Below, in pieces: positions 10,614 through 23,403 of a stretch of 64,000 nucleotides of DNA; position 1 is the stretch's first letter; each line of letters opens with the position of its first letter. A program made the translations under genes and the position numbers. The notes beneath the pieces are model-generated. The model worked only from the letters and a program-made list of their open reading frames with translations, was not told the DNA's origin and made no database searches. Source of the DNA: Choanephora cucurbitarum (Eukaryota > Mucoromycota > Mucoromycetes > Mucorales > Choanephoraceae); NCBI GenBank assembly GCA_025331435.1, contig JAIWNI010000005.1, forward strand, positions 310,001 to 374,000, read 5' to 3'.

Positions 10614-12863
10614 ATGCCAGCAAAAAAGAAGCAAACTAGTTCTCTCGGAAGAGCCGTTATTAAGTCTCGTTTCCAAGGCCAAAAAGCCATTGCCCTTGAT
10701 GAAGGAAAGCTTGTAAAGTATTTTGCCTCCAGATTGTATTAAGTGAAAGAGCGAACTAGCTATTGTTTCTAACCGCTTCTTTTCTTATTTACGTAGCATA
10801 CAACTGATATAGAAAATGAGCCCAAATGGGTCAAAATGCAAAGTATCACCCAAGAAAACGACTTGGATGCTTTCTTGAGTACAGCTGCACTTGCCGAAAC
10901 TGATTTTACAGCTGGTAAAGATAGAGCATATTGCATCAACGATTCAAATAACGGTTGTATAACACCCTTTTTTTTTATAGAACGTCTCAATGTCAAAGTT
11001 ATACAAAACGACTATCAAAACCCATTCTTGAATGAAACAGAGGAGAAGAAGCGTATTGAAAAGCAAGAAGCTAATGTCGATAAACTATCAGTTCCTCGTC
11101 GACCTCATTGGGATAAATCAATGACCGCCGAGCAAGTACAACGTAATGAAAGAGAAAGCTTTTTAGAATGGCGTCGCAGTATGGCTCGTTTGGAAGATGA
11201 GGAAGGATTATTGTTAACACCTTTCGAAAAGAACTTGGAAGTGTGGCGTCAGCTTTGGCGTGTAATTGAGCGTTCTCAACTGATTGTACAAATCGTGGAT
11301 GCTCGTAACCCAATGCTTTTCAGATCAGCTGACTTGGAGAAATACGTAAAAGAAGTGGACGAGAGCAAAGCCAACCTTTTGTTGATCAACAAGGCTGATT
11401 TCTTGACAGACAAGCAAAGAACAGAATGGGCTGATTTCTTTGATTCTCAGGGCATTCGATACACTTTCTTTTCCGCTGCACTTGCTGCTAAGAAGCTTGA
11501 AGAAGAAGAGGAAGAGAGACAGCGCAAAGAATTGGAAAAAAGTTTAGAAAACCATACCACAGAGGAAGATGAAGAAGTTTCAGATGTTGATCAAAGTCAA
11601 GAAGATGATATTGCTACAAGCCAGAAGGAAGAAGATAAGGAGGAGCAAACTGATGACAAACCATTAGAAAAGTCAGTAGACAAAGTTGTAGAGAGCTTAT
11701 CGAAGACAACACTTGAGAACACTGATGATCGTATTCGCATTCGTACTACTACCGATCTATTAGATTTGTTGATTGCACATACACCCGTGAAGACAAGTAA
11801 AGCCTTTCAATAAGAAACAAAAATTGATGTATGACCTAACAAATTGCTTTTTAGATGAAGATGGCGAAGTCGAAAGAGTGACGATTGGTTTAGTGGGTTA
11901 TCCTAATGTGGGTAAATCCAGTACTATCAACGCTATTATTGGTGAAAAGCGAGTATCAGTATCATCAACACCCGGTAAAACAAAGCATTTCCAAACAATC
12001 CATTTGACACCTTCCCTTGTCCTCTGTGATTGTCCTGGTCTTGTATTCCCTACCTTCTCGACAACAAAAGCTGATCAAGTTTGTAACGGTGTCTTACCTA
12101 TTGATCAATTACGTGAATATAGTGGCCCTTGTGGTCTTGTTGCTCAGCGTATCCCTAAGGCTGTCCTCGAAACCATCTATGGTATTCGTATTCGTACAGT
12201 TCCTATTGAAGATGGTGGCACTGGTATTCCTACCGGCTCTGAGCTGTGTTCTACTTATGCCATTGCTCGTGGTTATGTGCGTTCTAGTCAAGGTAACCCT
12301 GATGAGGCTCGTGCTGCTCGTTATATCCTTAAAGACTATGTCAATGTAAGTTTCTTTTCGTATGAGATTTGGTAGGCCAGATTTTGATTTTTGTTTGATC
12401 AAAACAGGGTAAATTATTGTATTGTCATCCTCCTCCAGGTATCGATGGAAAAGAGTTTAACGAAGAGATCAATGAAGCTGCGCTCAAGATCATTAAGAAG
12501 TTGGCCCCTACAACGCGTGTTCCTTCAACTGCATTAAATTATGTTGCACCTGCAGATGGTACACCCAACCAAGCCGGCTCAAAAACAGATGCTGTAGATA
12601 AAGCATTTTTCGAAAAACAATTATCTAGACCTCAAGTCAGTGGTAAAAAGTCAGCAAGTGCTTCAATGACAGGTGGTCGTGTAACGTTGTTCCCTCATCA
12701 ACGTGTACTTGCTGACGATGGCACGCCCTTACCTATGAGCAGAAAAGAGCGTATGGCCATGGTACAAGCTAATTTAGGTGATGCAGGTGTAGGCTCTAAA
12801 AAGCACAAAAAAGGAAAGAAGCATGTCAAAGTTAGAAGTGGTGCCGGCTATGACTATTTGTAA
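10614..12863 (+). CDS. LSG1: Large-subunit GTPase 1 (Lsg1), 60S ribosome maturation
   Basis: A cytoplasmic GTPase that helps release the export adaptor Nmd3 from the 60S subunit in the last maturation steps. Five exons (10614-10712, 10797-10914, 10981-11796, 11855-12345, 12408-12863) encode 659 residues. The GTPase is circularly permuted as the family requires: NKAD (G4) lies before an acidic linker, then GYPNVGKSS (G1/P-loop) and DCPGL (G3). The N-terminus MPAKKKQTSSLGRAVI and the block NFLEWRRSM-like ESFLEWRRSMARLEDEEG are characteristic, and the C-terminus is Lys-rich (KKHKKGKKHVK). The second intron, 66 nt, is in frame and stop-free, so a naive translation reads through it; removing it gives TDFTAERLNVKV, which aligns with animal Lsg1. 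It converges with the giant CH-GAR gene, 244 bp away. Confidence 0.96.
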
Positions 12864-13107
12864 ATTTCTTGTTTTTCTTTGTAAAATAAATCTGTATTTT
12901 TCTCTTGTTGAACGCAAAGCAAAGTCTTCTTGTAGTTTGATGCCGAGTTGTTAGAAAAAACTGTCAAGTATTGCTACCAAGAGAACAGGGAGAGAAAGAG
13001 GTTTCATCGAGATTGTGTTTATTGTTTGGAACAAATATTTCGAAAATATTTAATATTAGTTTTTAAAATGTACAAAAGGGGTTCTTTTCATTCTATTCTG
13101 AGGTATC

Positions 13108-16100
13108 TTATTTTCTGTTTGAAGGAGATTTGGCACCATTTTCTGCTTTGACCATTTTCAGGGCAGTTTGCTTTCCATCTTCGCTGACACTGACATATTT
13201 ATTACCTTCAGCGTAGCCTGCCAAACGACTTGTTACAGTACTGCTAACACCGCTGCCACGTCTAATGATAGGAGTACCTACAGCAGGACCCATAGGGGAA
13301 CCGCTACGTGTGGTTACTGAAAAAGAAGGCGAATCAGTTGCTGGATCATTGAATGCATCAACGGTCAAGTATTGTGTTTCCCCTGCTTCTGACTTTGTAG
13401 CTAAATTATCACTATGACCATGATCTAAGTAGTGTTTTGATTTGAGTTAGTTTATGTTTTCTATGCTTGGGATATTTAGAAGAGAAACGGTACCTTTCAT
13501 AAACCTAAATAACAAACAACAGTAATAAAAAATCAATGTTTAATAAGCCAACTGTGGATGCATTGTTTGTTGTGGTATGACTTACTTCGATAGCTCTTCC
13601 CATCCTCCGCCAACTCTGACCATTACCATTTTACTTGGGAGAATACGGCAATAAACGAGTCGAGGGTTATCTTCACCAAACCAATATTTCCCTGCTTCAC
13701 CTGGGACTTTCTTGACTCGCATACGGTATGGACTTTCGTTCACAATCATACCCAATTGCATATCCAATTCGTTTTTAGGATCTGCTACATATGGCGTAGC
13801 TATTCCTGAAGAGCTGCTAGGAGTGCGAGCCTTTCTGCCAGTAGAGTTTGTAGGCGAAGTTACCTTCATCTCAGTAGAAAGAGTTGATGATCTAAAACTG
13901 CGTGCGCTGGAAGGAGGTAGTTGTGCATTAGAATTTGATCTGCTACCTCTACGTGTACGTCTTTCTTTAGGTGCAGATTTGGCCATTGCCAATTTAGTAA
14001 AGAATTCATGGTTAAGCTCTTTGATACATATTTGCAATTCTCTTTCTCTTGATGAAACCGATGCTTGCATATCTGCCCAATCTTTCATTGTCTTTCTGGT
14101 ACGTTCTGCTACTCGTTCATTGTCATCCAAAAATTGCTTTTGAGATTCAGATTTAGCTTTGGCAATCAATTCAGTGATATGAGGCTCAATCTTCTTTGCA
14201 GCAGTAGTCAATGTCTTGAGCAATGCTTGTAAGTCAGCCTTATTGAATTTTGACCCAATAACACTAGCGTTCTGAGTTGATGTCTTCTCAACTACTTTAG
14301 AAAGTAGCTTTATTTCAGCATCAATTTGACTGATGATACCAAAGAATTCAGTGATGCTTCCTTCTGTGCGTGCTTGTTTTCGGCGGTGTTTCACCAACTC
14401 ACGCAGTTCTTCGATGGATCTTACTAGTCTATCACGTTGGTTCTTCAAAGTAGATTCAACACCTGTAGCAGAAGTCACTTCACTCTGGCCAATAGCCTTC
14501 AACAACACATCAATGTCAGAAGCATTCTTTTTCAACGTAACATCAATCTCTTTTTCAATTTCATCCAGTTCTTGTTCTTCCACAGATATGTTCTTTCCGG
14601 ACAGTTGCAATACCTCTATTCTGTCTTTCAAGTCGTCCACAAACTTAAGAGATTCAGCGAGCTTGCTAGCCAGAGCTTGGCGTTTGTGAATGATGTTCAG
14701 TTTTTCGCGCGTCTCATCTGCTGAAGACTTAATTTCAATCCATTTCCTATTCATATCTTCTCTACGCTTTTCGACAGCCTTGTTGAGAGCATTTACTCTG
14801 GATACACTGATACGCTTGTTGATGCTCTTCTTGAGTTCATTGCATTTGTCATAAAAGTCTTGAACAGATGATTCAATAGCATCATATCGTTGCATGAAAT
14901 CTCTTAGTTCAGGCATTTCCTTAGCACGAGTTCCTCTTGGCGTTGTTCTACCACTGTTGTAAGAACGAGATACACTTGCTTTGAGGTCGACAATTGATCT
15001 ACTAATTTCCTTGTCAAACTTCACTAGACGAGATAGTAATTTCAATGAAGTAATATATCCTTGCTCGATCTTCAATGCGCTGCTAAGGTCATTCAGAAGC
15101 TTATGTATGCCATTCTTGCTACTTTCAATTTCAGATTGAGAGTGTCCATAAGTCTTGACCAATTTCGTAGCATAATCAGAGATGATGCCATCATATTTTG
15201 CTTTACTGTCATTGTAGTTGTCTTGAATATGCGATAGAGCAGCACTATACACGTTAATGATGTTGTTGATAGAGTCTAGCTTTTTGATATGGTTTTCAGG
15301 ATTGGCAATTGATTGTTGACGGATATAAGATATTTGATCTTCACAAATTTTAGAGTTGCGATTGACTTCGGTCTTGAAAGCTTCAAAGAGAACTACTCGC
15401 TCCTTGTCTGCTCTTCTCTTTTCCAAGACACTTTGGATGCAATTCTTCAATTCGCCTATCTTCTGACTGCGAGCTAAGAAGCTAGCCTTATTAACCTCAT
15501 CTTGCGATAAGTCTTTGGTGCTGTTGATAGTATTTTCAAGCTCCTCATGACTCAATGATAACTTGCTTAATTGTCTTTCATATTTGTGTATCTTACTATT
15601 CTGTGGCGAAAAGAACTGTTGATCGCCACTCAAAGCCTTTTGAACGTCTATCTGAAGTGTATGCAGTGCATCATGAAGTCTATCAAGCTCATCGCATCCT
15701 TCAATCCATTTTGAAGTTCTTGTGACAAATGCAGAGAGATCAGCAACACTTTTTTGAGTTTTTTCCCAGACTTCCTCAACCCTTTGTTGGGTTAGTTGGC
15801 ATTCTGGTGTGTTCACATCTTGAACCTTAATAGCAGTGTAGTAAGAGCGCGAATCATCATAAAAGCCCTGGCACTCTACAATCATTTCTTTCACCTGCTT
15901 GTGACAGACGTTCAACTCCTTAAAGTGGGTAGTTCTTTCTTCAGATGTTTGCTTGTCTGTGATGATGCTGAACTTTCCTGTCTGTATATCAGCGATGGCC
16001 ACAGAAAGCCTTTCAGCGGAATTATGGAACAAAGTTGAGTTTTCAGTGTGAGTGTTTCGAAGACGACTTGCGTTGATGATGTCGTAAAGACCGGCAAGCA

Positions 16101-19100
16101 TTGCTCGAATCTCTAGGATTGTCTCTCCAGCAGAATCCAATTTTTGCAAAAGTGATTCAATCATATCAGCACTAATATTGTGGTTGAAGTCCTTCATTTC
16201 AGCATGGAGACGGTCGTATTCTTTGGATTCAAGAAAATCGATTCGCTTTTGCCATTCACTTATGTGATTGTCGGTAACAGATGCTTCATCTACTGATCTG
16301 ATTTGAGACTGAAGTTCTTCAAAAGAAGTCATCAAGCTGCTGATGCGACTGTTCAGCTCGGCAGGTAGAAGTGCGAGCGACAAAGCATTTGAAACTTCCT
16401 TTGTTTCCAAAAGTAGGTCGTCCCATTGTCGGCTAATGCCTTCAAAACTGTCGACAACTTGATCATACTCTGCCATTTTCTCATCTTTTTCTTGCTCATC
16501 CAAAAGGCCTTGCTGATCAAAGACTTGAATATACTCATCCCTGTACTTGCAAAGTAAAGTAAAATGGTTGTCACTCGCTTCCATAGCTGTTCGAATGCTA
16601 TCTGCTTCGCTTACAGCATCTCTAAGATGATTGATGTCCAACGAAAGGTGTGTATCATCTAATATATCCACACTTCTTTCTAAGATGTCTCGTCTAGAGG
16701 AAATCCAAGTATTACAGGCCAAGACTTGACGATCAAATGTCTTGAGGATGTATTGTAATCGAGTAAGGATTTCTTGAGATTTCAGCAAAGCAGATAAGCT
16801 CTCAACAAGTTCGTCTAGCCTTCCTATTCTAGTTGAAATTACATCTTGGATGACTGAGTTCATAGTCTTGTCCTTAACCTTGGTCGGCATGGCGATTTCA
16901 TTTTCGTTTGACCGCTTGGGTGTTATGATGTTACTTGAGGCAAAAATCCTTAGCGTTTCGACCTGTGAGGCAAAGTTCTTGAGCTTGACTGTAAGACTTG
17001 AAGTGGTCATTGCATATTGAGACTTTGTTGATGCTAAGAGAGTCTCTCTGATACCTTCAGCTTGCTTTTCCAAATCAGAAGCTTTACTCAAGAATGTATA
17101 GACTTGCTTCTTTTGTTTGACTAAGTCTTGAGCAAACAAAATATCAGCATCAATATAATCTTCAATTTGAGACATCGCATCGATCTTCTTGATGTGTAGT
17201 TCAGACATAAAACCAGGTTTTAGTGTGTTTGATATCTCCTGAAGTCTTTGTTGATTCTGTTTTATCTCAGACAAGATAGAGCTGCAGTACTTTTCAAACT
17301 TGTTTCTTTGCTGCTTCCATTCATTTTCAAGAGAAAAGATGTATTGCTGGTGCTGGTTTGTTGAGACACTCTCATTGGAGTTCCATCTGCACTTAGCTTC
17401 CACAAAAGTAGAGATCGACTTTTTATATTGATCAAGCTCAGACATTGCATCCTTGATGCTCAACTCCAGTTTACACCTTTGATCAATGTATTCTAACTCT
17501 TCTTCTCGCCATAGAAGAGCATCTTCTAGCTTTTTTATGGTGCGAGTGAGTACTTCCATGCGTTCTTGCAAATGAATCGGAACTGACTTCGTCAATGGGA
17601 GCTTGATAAACAAAGACTTCACACGTTCATACTGAGTTAAAAGCGCATTCATACTTTCTTGCCAGAAACGTTGACATTGATTTGCAATATCAGAACGCTC
17701 TTGAACTAATTCATTCACTAGTTCTATAGACAGCATTTCTTGTTGAGCAACGCATTTGTTCTTTTTTGAGACGTATTGCTGAAGTTGATGATTGATAAAA
17801 TCAAGACGGGTTTGATTCTCTTCAACACCTTTCTCCCATTCAAGACGGCCTTCGGCTGTATCAATCACTAGCGATTGATTGGTTGCTGTCTGATGAAACA
17901 CATGTAGAGTGCGTGAGACATTTTCCGATAATATCTTGCAGCTTTCTGTCACTTCTTCAGCTATTGAGGCAGCTTTACTGGAAACTTCTTGTGTCAATTG
18001 CTTCAAATTCTCTTCAAATTCATTGATACGTGATAACTCCAATTTTCTGATTTCAGAAACCATTTTGACATTATCAGCCCGATATTCAGATAGTTTGGCT
18101 GTTGTGACAATGAAGCCGGATGCAGCTGCAACATCAATCTGATGCTGATTCAATGTATGAGTAGCTTTTTCAATCAAGTCTTGAATTTCATTTGATTCAG
18201 TAAAATACTTGGCAAGCTTAGCTTTGATTTCATCAGTGTTGTAATAAGACGTCAAGAGGTTTTGCATTGAATCGCACAGCTTTGTCAGGTCGTCCAATCT
18301 CTTGTACAAAAGAGAATCTACTTGACTTGCATAGTCTTTAGCTTTGATCAATGTTTGAGGTTGACATGCTTCAAACCAGTTTCCGCCTTCCAGTCTTTTG
18401 ATGGACTTGCCGCTACGACATACATCATCAATTTTGCTTAATACTTCTTTTATATGTTCCTCCATCTTTTGGCTGTCCACATCAATATCGTCTAAGCCAG
18501 TTGTTACAGCAACAGCGGTAGTAGTAGTCCTCGTAGAAGAAGAAGCTTCCCTCAAGGAGTTTTGAATTGTACCCAAAGCTTGCTCACCTTCTTTTTGTAC
18601 AATGTAAGACGAACGTATGAAGTTCATGATAAGATCACTTTGCTGTATAACTCCATGTACATACTGTGAGAGTGAACGTAGATCCTGTGAGCTTTGCTTG
18701 ATACTCTTCTGCTTGAAGGATATGTGCAATGGGACACCACTACCTTCAGTACCATGATTATACTCATCATAGGCCTGACTAAGCTCAGTGTAAGATACAT
18801 CAGATTTCAAGATCGCAAGATCAGTCTCCAAACTATCTACTTGCTCTAAAAGCTGAGAGAACAGTTGGTCCTTGTTGACTTCGAGAGCTTGATCGCCAAT
18901 CTCTAAGTCGCTGTTTCTCTTCTTTAGCCCGTCAACATCATATTGGGCAAAACGATTATCAAAGTCCCAGAGACGATGAGCTAGATCTTTGATAGTCGAG
19001 TCAGCCTCATCCCATTCTGACTCCCAAGCGATACGTCTTTTCAAAGTCTTGATTTCAGCAACACGTGAGGCTAAAGCTTCTTTGAGATCTGACAGAGCTT

Positions 19101-22100
19101 GCTCTAGGTTGTTGATACCATCAATTAAAGCAGTTGGATCTACAGAGGTAGAATGAGTCTCTTTGATCTCAATTTCAATCAAGCGGACCGCTTCGATAGC
19201 CTTCTTTATATCACTTGCTTCCATATGCTCAAGTCGAACAGAGATACCATCATGCTCTTTTTCCAAACGGTGGAAGGTATCTTCTTCAAGATTGATTGTG
19301 TTGTCTTCATCAAGTAGCGTAGGGGCATCAAATTTGTGAATTGCTCTAATTCGCTCCTCAATCCAGGTGGTGATACGTAATAGATCGTCAAAGGCAAGGC
19401 TAGCACGTTGTTGAAGAGAAAGGTTTTCTCTGTGTGAGGCTAATAGTTCTTCTAATTCTTCAGTTATCTCGGCAAGACATGTAGCGTATTGATTCATACG
19501 ATGATGGATCATTTCATTGGCTGTGTTGTTCTCATGTTGTCGATCTTCCAACCCTTCTGGTGTTTCGGGATATGGAATTTGCTTCAACAGAATAGTAACC
19601 CAATGAGATGAACTGTCCTTGAATGCCTGTACTCGCTTACTGAAAGATTGACTGTCATCATCGCCATCCGAAGAAGCAGAGTCAGTTCCGTGTGCCATAG
19701 CAAGCTTTAGCTTTTCCCCTTCTGCCTTAAGTTTACGATATTGCAACATGATGTCATTGACAACCAAGTTTTGCTCAACCATTCTACGAACAAAGGAGCA
19801 ACGTTTCATGACCCACTCAAACAGACTTTCGAGAGATTCTTGACGGAGTTCCATATGCTCAGGAAGAGGCTCTTCTTTTAAGCCTTCCATTTCTTGGTAT
19901 GTATCCAATACACGAGTATAATCGCCTTTGTCAAATTCAGCGATACTGTTTTCTAACTGAACCAAAGTTTGAATAATCTCTTCATTCAGTAACTTGATGG
20001 AATGACTTGTTGCATCATCTTCCCCAGTTTCCTTCCAGCGAGCCTTACCATCCATGAAGGCTGTAATGTCTGTATTTTTTTGTTCTATCCAGAAAGTGGC
20101 AGCCTCCAACATGCTTTCCCAAAGTATACGGATGCGCAAAGTATCAATAATCTTTGATCTAGTTCGCAACAAACTCATCAAACGATTCAAAATGTTCAGT
20201 GTAGTCAGTGTAATTTCAATGGTCGAGGCATCAGCAGGACTCAAGTGATGTTCGGCTGAGACAGTCAACAATCGTACATGAGAGCGGAGTCGTGCCATGT
20301 CATCCTTGTCAAAACGCTCAATATCGCGCTTGAGCTGATCGTGTTCTTTGTATACAGGATCTGTCTTAGCTTTGTCTTGCCATTCAGAGATATCTTTACA
20401 AAGAGGGTCGATAGTATTGGCATCATTTTGTTCTTGTATGATCTTGATGCGTTCCTCAATCCAGCCACTGATGCGCTCTGCTTCAATAAACCAAACACGA
20501 ACTTGATCAACCCACTGGTTGACCAATTCATAACGTTGATGAATGCCTGCAAACAACTGTGCGAACCGATCATCGCTCGTCAAAATATCGTCAAACTCTT
20601 CTTTGATACCGAAAATGGTGGAACGAACAGCTGCAACTTTGCTTTCAAGTACTTGAATAGCATCATCTGTTGTTGCTTTTTCTTGTCCATCATCTTCCAT
20701 CAAAGATTGTATGGCATCTAGCTCTGTTTCAACTCTTTTAGCGATACCGATAATCTTGAGTCCTCTTTCAAAATTTCGACACGCCTTCTTCTCCTTTTCT
20801 AAACCTTCAACAAGACTGTCGTATTTGTGAGTGACCCCGTTGGATCGTACATTGACAGCCTGCATTATTGATCGAGAGAGTTGACGAGTAGCTTTTTTGA
20901 ACTCTTTCCATTCGCCATTCTCAAACTGACTGAATTCAGCAGAGAAATTTGCTAAGCGTTCTTGATAAGATGTTGCATCTTCGAGGGATCCTTCCAAAGG
21001 ATGCAATAGAGTTATTTCATCATTTTCATCGTTATCATGACTGATAGAGGGTGCTATCTGTTGTAACAATTGTCGAAACCTGTCTAATTCAGCCTCGATA
21101 GCTGTTGCGCGAGCCTGATATTGTTCAACACCTTCTTCTGTATCAATCAAAGCAGTTTCAACACTCAACAAATCTTCTTTCGTCGCTTTGAGTAAATCCA
21201 GGAACTGTGTCCATTCTTTCTGAAGCATTTCGTATAATTTAACAACTTGTGTGCGCTGTAAATCTGTCAAATGAATCAGTGTTTCGTCTGCTTTCTCTGG
21301 CGGTGCTGTCAACGTCTCTTTAGCCCCTTTTGCTGTTTCCAAATGATGAAGCTCATCATCAGCTTGTTCTTCTACAATTTCAAGCGCATCAATATATTCT
21401 GTCACTGATGAAGAATTGGCAAACTCGTCAGGTATTTCATCGATAGTTCGTGTATTGGATTTGATAAACGAGAGTACAGTATCATGGATTGTCAGCAATT
21501 CATCCAGCACAGGATGAACACCTCGCGGAAGATGGCCAGTCAACTGCATCATCAGTTTTGTATTCAAATCCGCCTTAATGCGTGCTTTATCTGCATCGCC
21601 CAATGTAGATCTTCGCTGCTGCATCTTCTTTTTGCGACGTGCAGATGGTATGGGTATAGGCACAGGTGCTTCAGGTACATCAGGCTCAGTCTCCATGGGC
21701 TCTTCTTGTTGAAGAGAATCAAGTATAGAATAGTTAGGCTCAAAAACTTCTTCATCATCGTCATCGTCATCGTCATCGTCATTAGCAGGATTAATATTAT
21801 CAGCAAGGATACCTCCTGATGCCATAACAATAGCGGCTTTGCGCTTAACAGCTCTTTCTCGTTTTACATTTGGTGGCTCTTCCTCCTGGTGTTTTGACAT
21901 GATTTTGTAGTATTCGCTAACATACATCATCACACTAGGTTCATGAGGATAATCCACCTCTACCAAATCTTCTGGTTCTAGATAGGGCTGAACCCCCATT
22001 CGATTCGTAGCCAGATCGAAAGCAAGCCTTAACAGATGAAGCCAAGTGGTTTTTTCGGATAGATCAGCATTTAAATGTACACTAAATAAATCGGGTATAT

Positions 22101-23040
22101 AGGCTGGATTATGGCGGTGAATAAGTAGACAAAAAGCAACACCAGTTCTCCAGGAACGGGAGAAATCCTGTATAGAGGGTATAATATTGGCTGATATATA
22201 GTCTTCAAGCTGGATTCGCACCCAATAAAGAAGGGCTACTTTGGCTTCTGCAGTCGTGGACGAGTTGTGCTGTTGCAGCTTATCTGATAAGGATTGAAGA
22301 CTGCTGAATTTACGAGATGATGTTACTGGAGATTTATTCTCTATCTGAAATTCAGACGATTGTGCTTTTGTGCCATTTTCTCGCTCAGATAATTCCTGTT
22401 TAATACACATATACATAAGTTCATACAATATGCACAGACACATGTTATCAAGAAATCAGATATCACTCACTGTTAACGACTGTAAAAAATCTTCGCCATG
22501 CTGTGTTAAAATAAGCTGGATTTGATATTTAAGCATGATAAAAAAAATAAGGGCCAGTGTTTTCTTTGCATCTCCATTAACAATAGCTTCGTTGCCGATG
22601 TCAGGCATTGAGTCCGATCCTACATGTCGCTCAAGAAAACTAAGTGCCTGTGCCACATTAGCCAGTTGGTGAATACGCATATTCATTCGCTCGGGCTTTG
22701 GTGCAGGTTCATTGGAAATGACAGACAGTAGTTTTAATAGTTTCTTGCCATCTCTTAAATCTGTCTTGATGTTATCAATATGGTCATCCACTAGCTTTAG
22801 TTGAGCGTTAATCCATTTGGTCAGTGTACGAATCTGAATCTCTTGGTAGTCTGATCCAATGTTCTTGTTGAGATCTTCAAAAAAATCAAGTCCGACCGTG
22901 TTTTGTCGTGATCGACCTATTCTGCCAGTTTCTCGAAGCATAGAACGGTTTGACCCTGACCTGGCCATACTAGTGCCGAATGCAGGAGATGGTCGGTTTG
23001 AAGAAGAAGGTGATGAGGCACTAGAGGAAGAACTACTCAT
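13108..23040 (-). CDS. Giant CH-CH / spectrin-like coiled-coil / GAR protein (spectraplakin-like)
   Basis: A predicted 3235-residue actin-microtubule linker. Five exons: 22471-23040, 13586-22395, 13494-13504 (11 nt), 13108-13424, with introns at 22396-22470, 13505-13585 and 13425-13493; four coding exons in all once the microexon is counted. Exon lengths sum to 3236 codons. Domains in order: Ser-rich head; first calponin-homology domain about 65-170 (IQIRTLTKWINAQL, LRDGKKLLKLLSVIS); second CH about 240-358 (SWRTGVAFCLLIHRHNP); a nine-Asp run about 396-404; roughly 2500 residues of long helices like divergent spectrin repeats; a basic Ser/Arg linker; then a GAS2/GAR microtubule-binding module about 3054-3130 (YRMRVKKVPG, YWFGEDN, VMVRVGGGWEELSKF). 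No EF-hand pair is apparent. This CH-CH...GAR order is that of animal spectraplakins; the spectrin-repeat assignment is inferred from heptad-like composition. Confidence 0.9.
21751..21783. repeat. ATC/GTC trinucleotide microsatellite encoding poly-Asp
   Basis: A run of CATCGT/CATCAT units in the coding part of the giant CH-GAR gene. On the minus strand it encodes nine consecutive Asp residues followed by Glu-Glu. Such runs are prone to length change between strains and it lies in the linker after the second CH domain. Confidence 0.75.
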
Positions 23041-23403
23041 GTTTTCATTGAACTACTATGGAAACAAATAGGAAAAAGGAAAAAAAAAGGGGAAAGCAAG
23101 AAAAGAAAGCGAAACTTGTCGGCTTTAGTAATTAGAGCTAATTTAATTTGAATACAACCAAATATTGTCTGAATTAAAGAATCAACTTCACTGCAAAGAA
23201 TGAAAGATGAAAGAAGCAGCAAAGCTTTTGCTTTTTATCTTAGAACAACTCTGCCTCCTATTTCCTTCCTCGGCATGTTTATATATGCAACTATTTTATA
23301 GTGTGTTCCAAATTCTACTACTTCATATTCCTTTTTTATATACATCTATACATATATACTCCACTTCTATTTTGTTACACCATTGCACGAGAGAAAAGGG
23401 ATT
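23041..23403. other. Intergenic gap: giant-gene 5' flank and siroheme-synthase 3' flank
   Basis: Both neighbours are on the minus strand. The 60 bases immediately upstream of the giant gene's ATG (plus coordinates 23041-23100) are purine-rich on the plus strand, that is a pyrimidine-rich leader on the coding strand. I see no additional gene. Confidence 0.5.

Noticed and set aside
11071..11313. 80-codon antisense frame in LSG1
   Set aside because: Shadow of a conserved coding exon.
20278..20721. 147-codon plus-strand frame inside the giant gene
   Set aside because: Antisense shadow of coiled-coil coding sequence. No start context or domain.
21484..21819. 111-codon plus-strand frame inside the giant gene, ending in a Val/Ile run
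   Set aside because: The Val/Ile run is just the complement of the poly-Asp trinucleotide repeat.
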